DNA from: Bradyrhizobium sp. B097
GTDB taxonomy: Bacteria > Pseudomonadota > Alphaproteobacteria > Rhizobiales > Xanthobacteraceae
Length of the DNA stretch: 64,000 nt
Direction: 5' to 3'
Assembly (NCBI RefSeq): GCF_038957035.1
Contig: NZ_CP152412.1
Location: forward strand, 2,848,501 to 2,912,500
The notes beneath the pieces are model-generated. The model saw only the letters and a program-made list of their open reading frames with translations. It ran no database searches and was not told the DNA's origin. How positions within the stretch are numbered: position 1 is the stretch's first letter; every line of letters begins with the position of its first letter. Of the stretch, positions 61,327-64,000 are shown one piece after another. The position numbers and the translations under genes are program-made.

Positions 61327-62205
61327 ATGAAGCCGGCCGATGTTGGCATCGCCGTCATGGTCGCGGTGATCTGGGGACTTGCGTTCGTCGCGAGCCGGAT
61401 CGCGCTCGATGAGCTGCCGCCCGAATTGATGACGGCGCTGCGCTTCGGCATCGCGGCGGTGCCGTGCCTGTTCCTGCCCAGGCCGGGTCAGGTCTCGTGG
61501 CCGCTTTTGATCGGAATCAGCCTCACCTTGTTCCTCGGTCAGTTCCTTGCGCAATCCATCGCTATCGCCCACGGCATGCCGGTCGGGCTCACCAGCGTGA
61601 TCGTGCAGAGCCAGGCGCTGTTCACCATCGGCTTTGCTGCGGTGCTATTCGGCGAATTGCCGTCGCGGCTGCAGACCGTGGGCATCGCCATCGCTGCGAT
61701 CGGCCTGCTGATGATCTGCGGCACCGTCGGATACGATTTCAGCGTCGCCGCCTTCGCCATCCTGATGATCTCGCCGATCTCGTTCGCAATCGGAAACCTG
61801 CTGCTGCGGCCGGCGCAGGGCGCACGCATGTTCGACCTGTTCGCATGGCTGTGCCTGTGTGCGGCGATCCCGTTGTTCGGCCTGTCGCTGCTGACGCTGG
61901 GCGCGAAGCCGATGTGGCAGGCGCTGTCGCATCTGTCGCCCGCCGGCATTGTCTCGATGCTGTTTGTCGGCACCGTTTCCACCAGCATCGCCTATTGGCT
62001 GTGGGGCCGGCTGCTCAGGGATTATCCGGCGGCACAGGTGGTGCCGTTCGCGCTGCTGGTGCCGTTCGTCGGCTCCGCCGCCTCCAGCATCGTGTTCGGC
62101 GAGAGGTTCGGGCCGCTGCGACTCGCCGGCATGCTCACTGTGATCGCCGGCATCGCCGTGATGTTGCTGTCGAAGCGGCCAAAAGCTCTGCCGAAAGTCG
62201 CGTGA
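61327..62205 (+). CDS. EamA/DMT family transporter
   Basis: A 292-residue inner-membrane protein of 10 hydrophobic segments in two EamA repeats: VGIAVMVAVIWGLAFVASRIALDELPPELMTALRFGIA and, in the second half, SMLFVGTVSTSIAYWLWGRLLRDYPAAQVVPFALLVPFVGSAASSIVFGE. The family includes amino-acid and metabolite exporters. It is followed by a LysE-type exporter and then ilvC, so an export role for amino acids is plausible but not shown. Confidence 0.92.
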   Translation: MKPADVGIAVMVAVIWGLAFVASRIALDELPPELMTALRFGIAAVPCLFLPRPGQVSWPLLIGISLTLFLGQFLAQSIAIAHGMPVGLTSVIVQSQALFTIGFAAVLFGELPSRLQTVGIAIAAIGLLMICGTVGYDFSVAAFAILMISPISFAIGNLLLRPAQGARMFDLFAWLCLCAAIPLFGLSLLTLGAKPMWQALSHLSPAGIVSMLFVGTVSTSIAYWLWGRLLRDYPAAQVVPFALLVPFVGSAASSIVFGERFGPLRLAGMLTVIAGIAVMLLSKRPKALPKVA

Positions 62206-62212
62206 GGGCACT

Positions 62213-62821
62213 ATGTCGAATTCGCTGCTGTTCGCCTTTGTCGTGTTTGCCGTCGTGATGTTCTTCACGCCGGGCCCCAACAACATCATGCTGCTGTCGT
62301 CGGGGCTGACCTACGGCTTCCGCCGCACGGTGCCCCACATCGCCGGCATCACGGTCGGCTTCGCCTTCATGGTCGGTGCGGTCGGCGTCGGGCTCGGGGC
62401 GGTCTTCATCGCCTATCCGGTGCTGCAGACGATCCTCAAATATGGCGGCGTCGCCTATCTCGTCTATCTCGCGGCCGTCATCGCCATGGCCGAGCCGCCC
62501 TCGGCGGACAAGGACGACGGGCCCGGCCGCGGCCCAATGACGTTCTGGGGCGCGGCCATGTTCCAGTGGATCAATGCCAAGGGCTGGGTGATGGTGATCG
62601 GCACCATCACGGCCTACGCGGCGATTGCCGCCTTCCCCTGGAACATCGCGATCCAGGTCGGCCTGAGCCTGGCCCTGGGGACGGTGTCCTGCATCGTCTG
62701 GGCGCTGTTCGGCACCGCCCTGCGGCCGGTCCTGACCTCGCCCCGGGCGATCCGCGTCTTCAATGTGGTGATGGCCATCCTGCTGCTGGCCTCGCTCTAC
62801 CCGGTCTTCATGGACGCATGA
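62213..62821 (+). CDS. LysE/RhtB family exporter
   Basis: A 202-residue inner-membrane protein with six hydrophobic segments. The family signature VMFFTPGPNNIMLLSSGLTYGFRRTVPHIAGITVGFAF is near residues 14-50. It begins 7 bases after the EamA gene. LysE/RhtB proteins export amino acids such as lysine, threonine and homoserine. The neighbouring ilv genes suggest overflow of branched-chain precursors as one possibility. Confidence 0.93.
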   Translation: MSNSLLFAFVVFAVVMFFTPGPNNIMLLSSGLTYGFRRTVPHIAGITVGFAFMVGAVGVGLGAVFIAYPVLQTILKYGGVAYLVYLAAVIAMAEPPSADKDDGPGRGPMTFWGAAMFQWINAKGWVMVIGTITAYAAIAAFPWNIAIQVGLSLALGTVSCIVWALFGTALRPVLTSPRAIRVFNVVMAILLLASLYPVFMDA

Positions 62822-62929
62822 TGCCGCACCGCGCCATGCGAGATGGGGGTTTCCCCTGAGGGGAAAAATGCTCTAGACAACGCCGGAAATTCGCGGGCGC
62901 CCGGCGGTTCTGACCTTCCGAAAGCCTGA

Positions 62930-63991
<1,062 letters not shown>

Positions 63992-64000
63992 GCTCGGGCG

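Overview
The window looks like a chromosomal segment of Bradyrhizobium or a very close Bradyrhizobiaceae relative. The evidence is GC-rich alphaproteobacterial coding, a circularly permuted two-piece tmRNA gene whose tag reads ANDNFAPVAQAA, and an ilvB / threonine dehydratase / ilvN / ilvC block. The fumC-sspB neighbourhood and several families of palindromic intergenic repeats typical of this genus point the same way. I see no tRNA, rRNA, CRISPR array, prophage or plasmid functions. Two insertion sequences are present (IS110 family and IS5 family).

Layout, left half. 1-9 kb: an ABC-2 exporter pair (permease cut by the window edge), an orphan HicB-like antitoxin, an OmpA-like / Cys-rich secreted pair, a UvrD/PcrA helicase carrying an in-frame intergenic repeat inside its coding sequence, a DUF1328 membrane peptide, a hot-dog thioesterase and a GlcD-type FAD oxidase. 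9-19 kb: a SulP anion transporter, then a long minus-strand cluster. That cluster reads CcdA, DoxX, periplasmic thioredoxin-like DUF255 protein, two Cys-rich bufferin-type precursor peptides, MNIO maturase (BufB), its DUF2063 partner (BufC), a creatininase-fold protein lacking metal ligands, and a gluzincin-type peptidase. Four near-identical ECF-sigma-type promoter motifs sit in front of its transcription units. This is the most interesting system in the window. 19-36 kb: an adenylate cyclase, an IS110 element inserted in a repeat, a GntR-controlled TRAP transporter plus 2-hydroxyacid dehydrogenase, a G1-type glutamic peptidase / PAP2 (haloperoxidase-like) pair, a second cyclase with TPRs, an MFS transporter preceded by a decayed copy of its own 5' end, and a TetR / cytochrome P450 divergent pair with a long palindromic operator.

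Right half. 35-43 kb: a large AsmA protein, VOC protein, RHH and DUF4169 small proteins, fumC, sspB and the permuted ssrA (tmRNA) gene. ssrA lies directly upstream of sspB, the adaptor for tmRNA-tagged proteins. 43-48.5 kb: a split chromate transporter and a tripartite tricarboxylate transporter. The latter is damaged: an IS5 element sits exactly at the tctA stop codon and tctC has a premature amber codon. 48.7-56.6 kb: housekeeping genes thyA, GNAT, folA, hflK, hflC, DUF2065, degP, serB and miaA; the last two are divergent with overlapping start codons. 56.8-64 kb: branched-chain amino acid synthesis with a promoter, a leader peptide rich in Ile/Val/Leu codons and an attenuator terminator in front of ilvB, followed by a threonine dehydratase, ilvN, a methyltransferase, two exporters (EamA, LysE) and ilvC.
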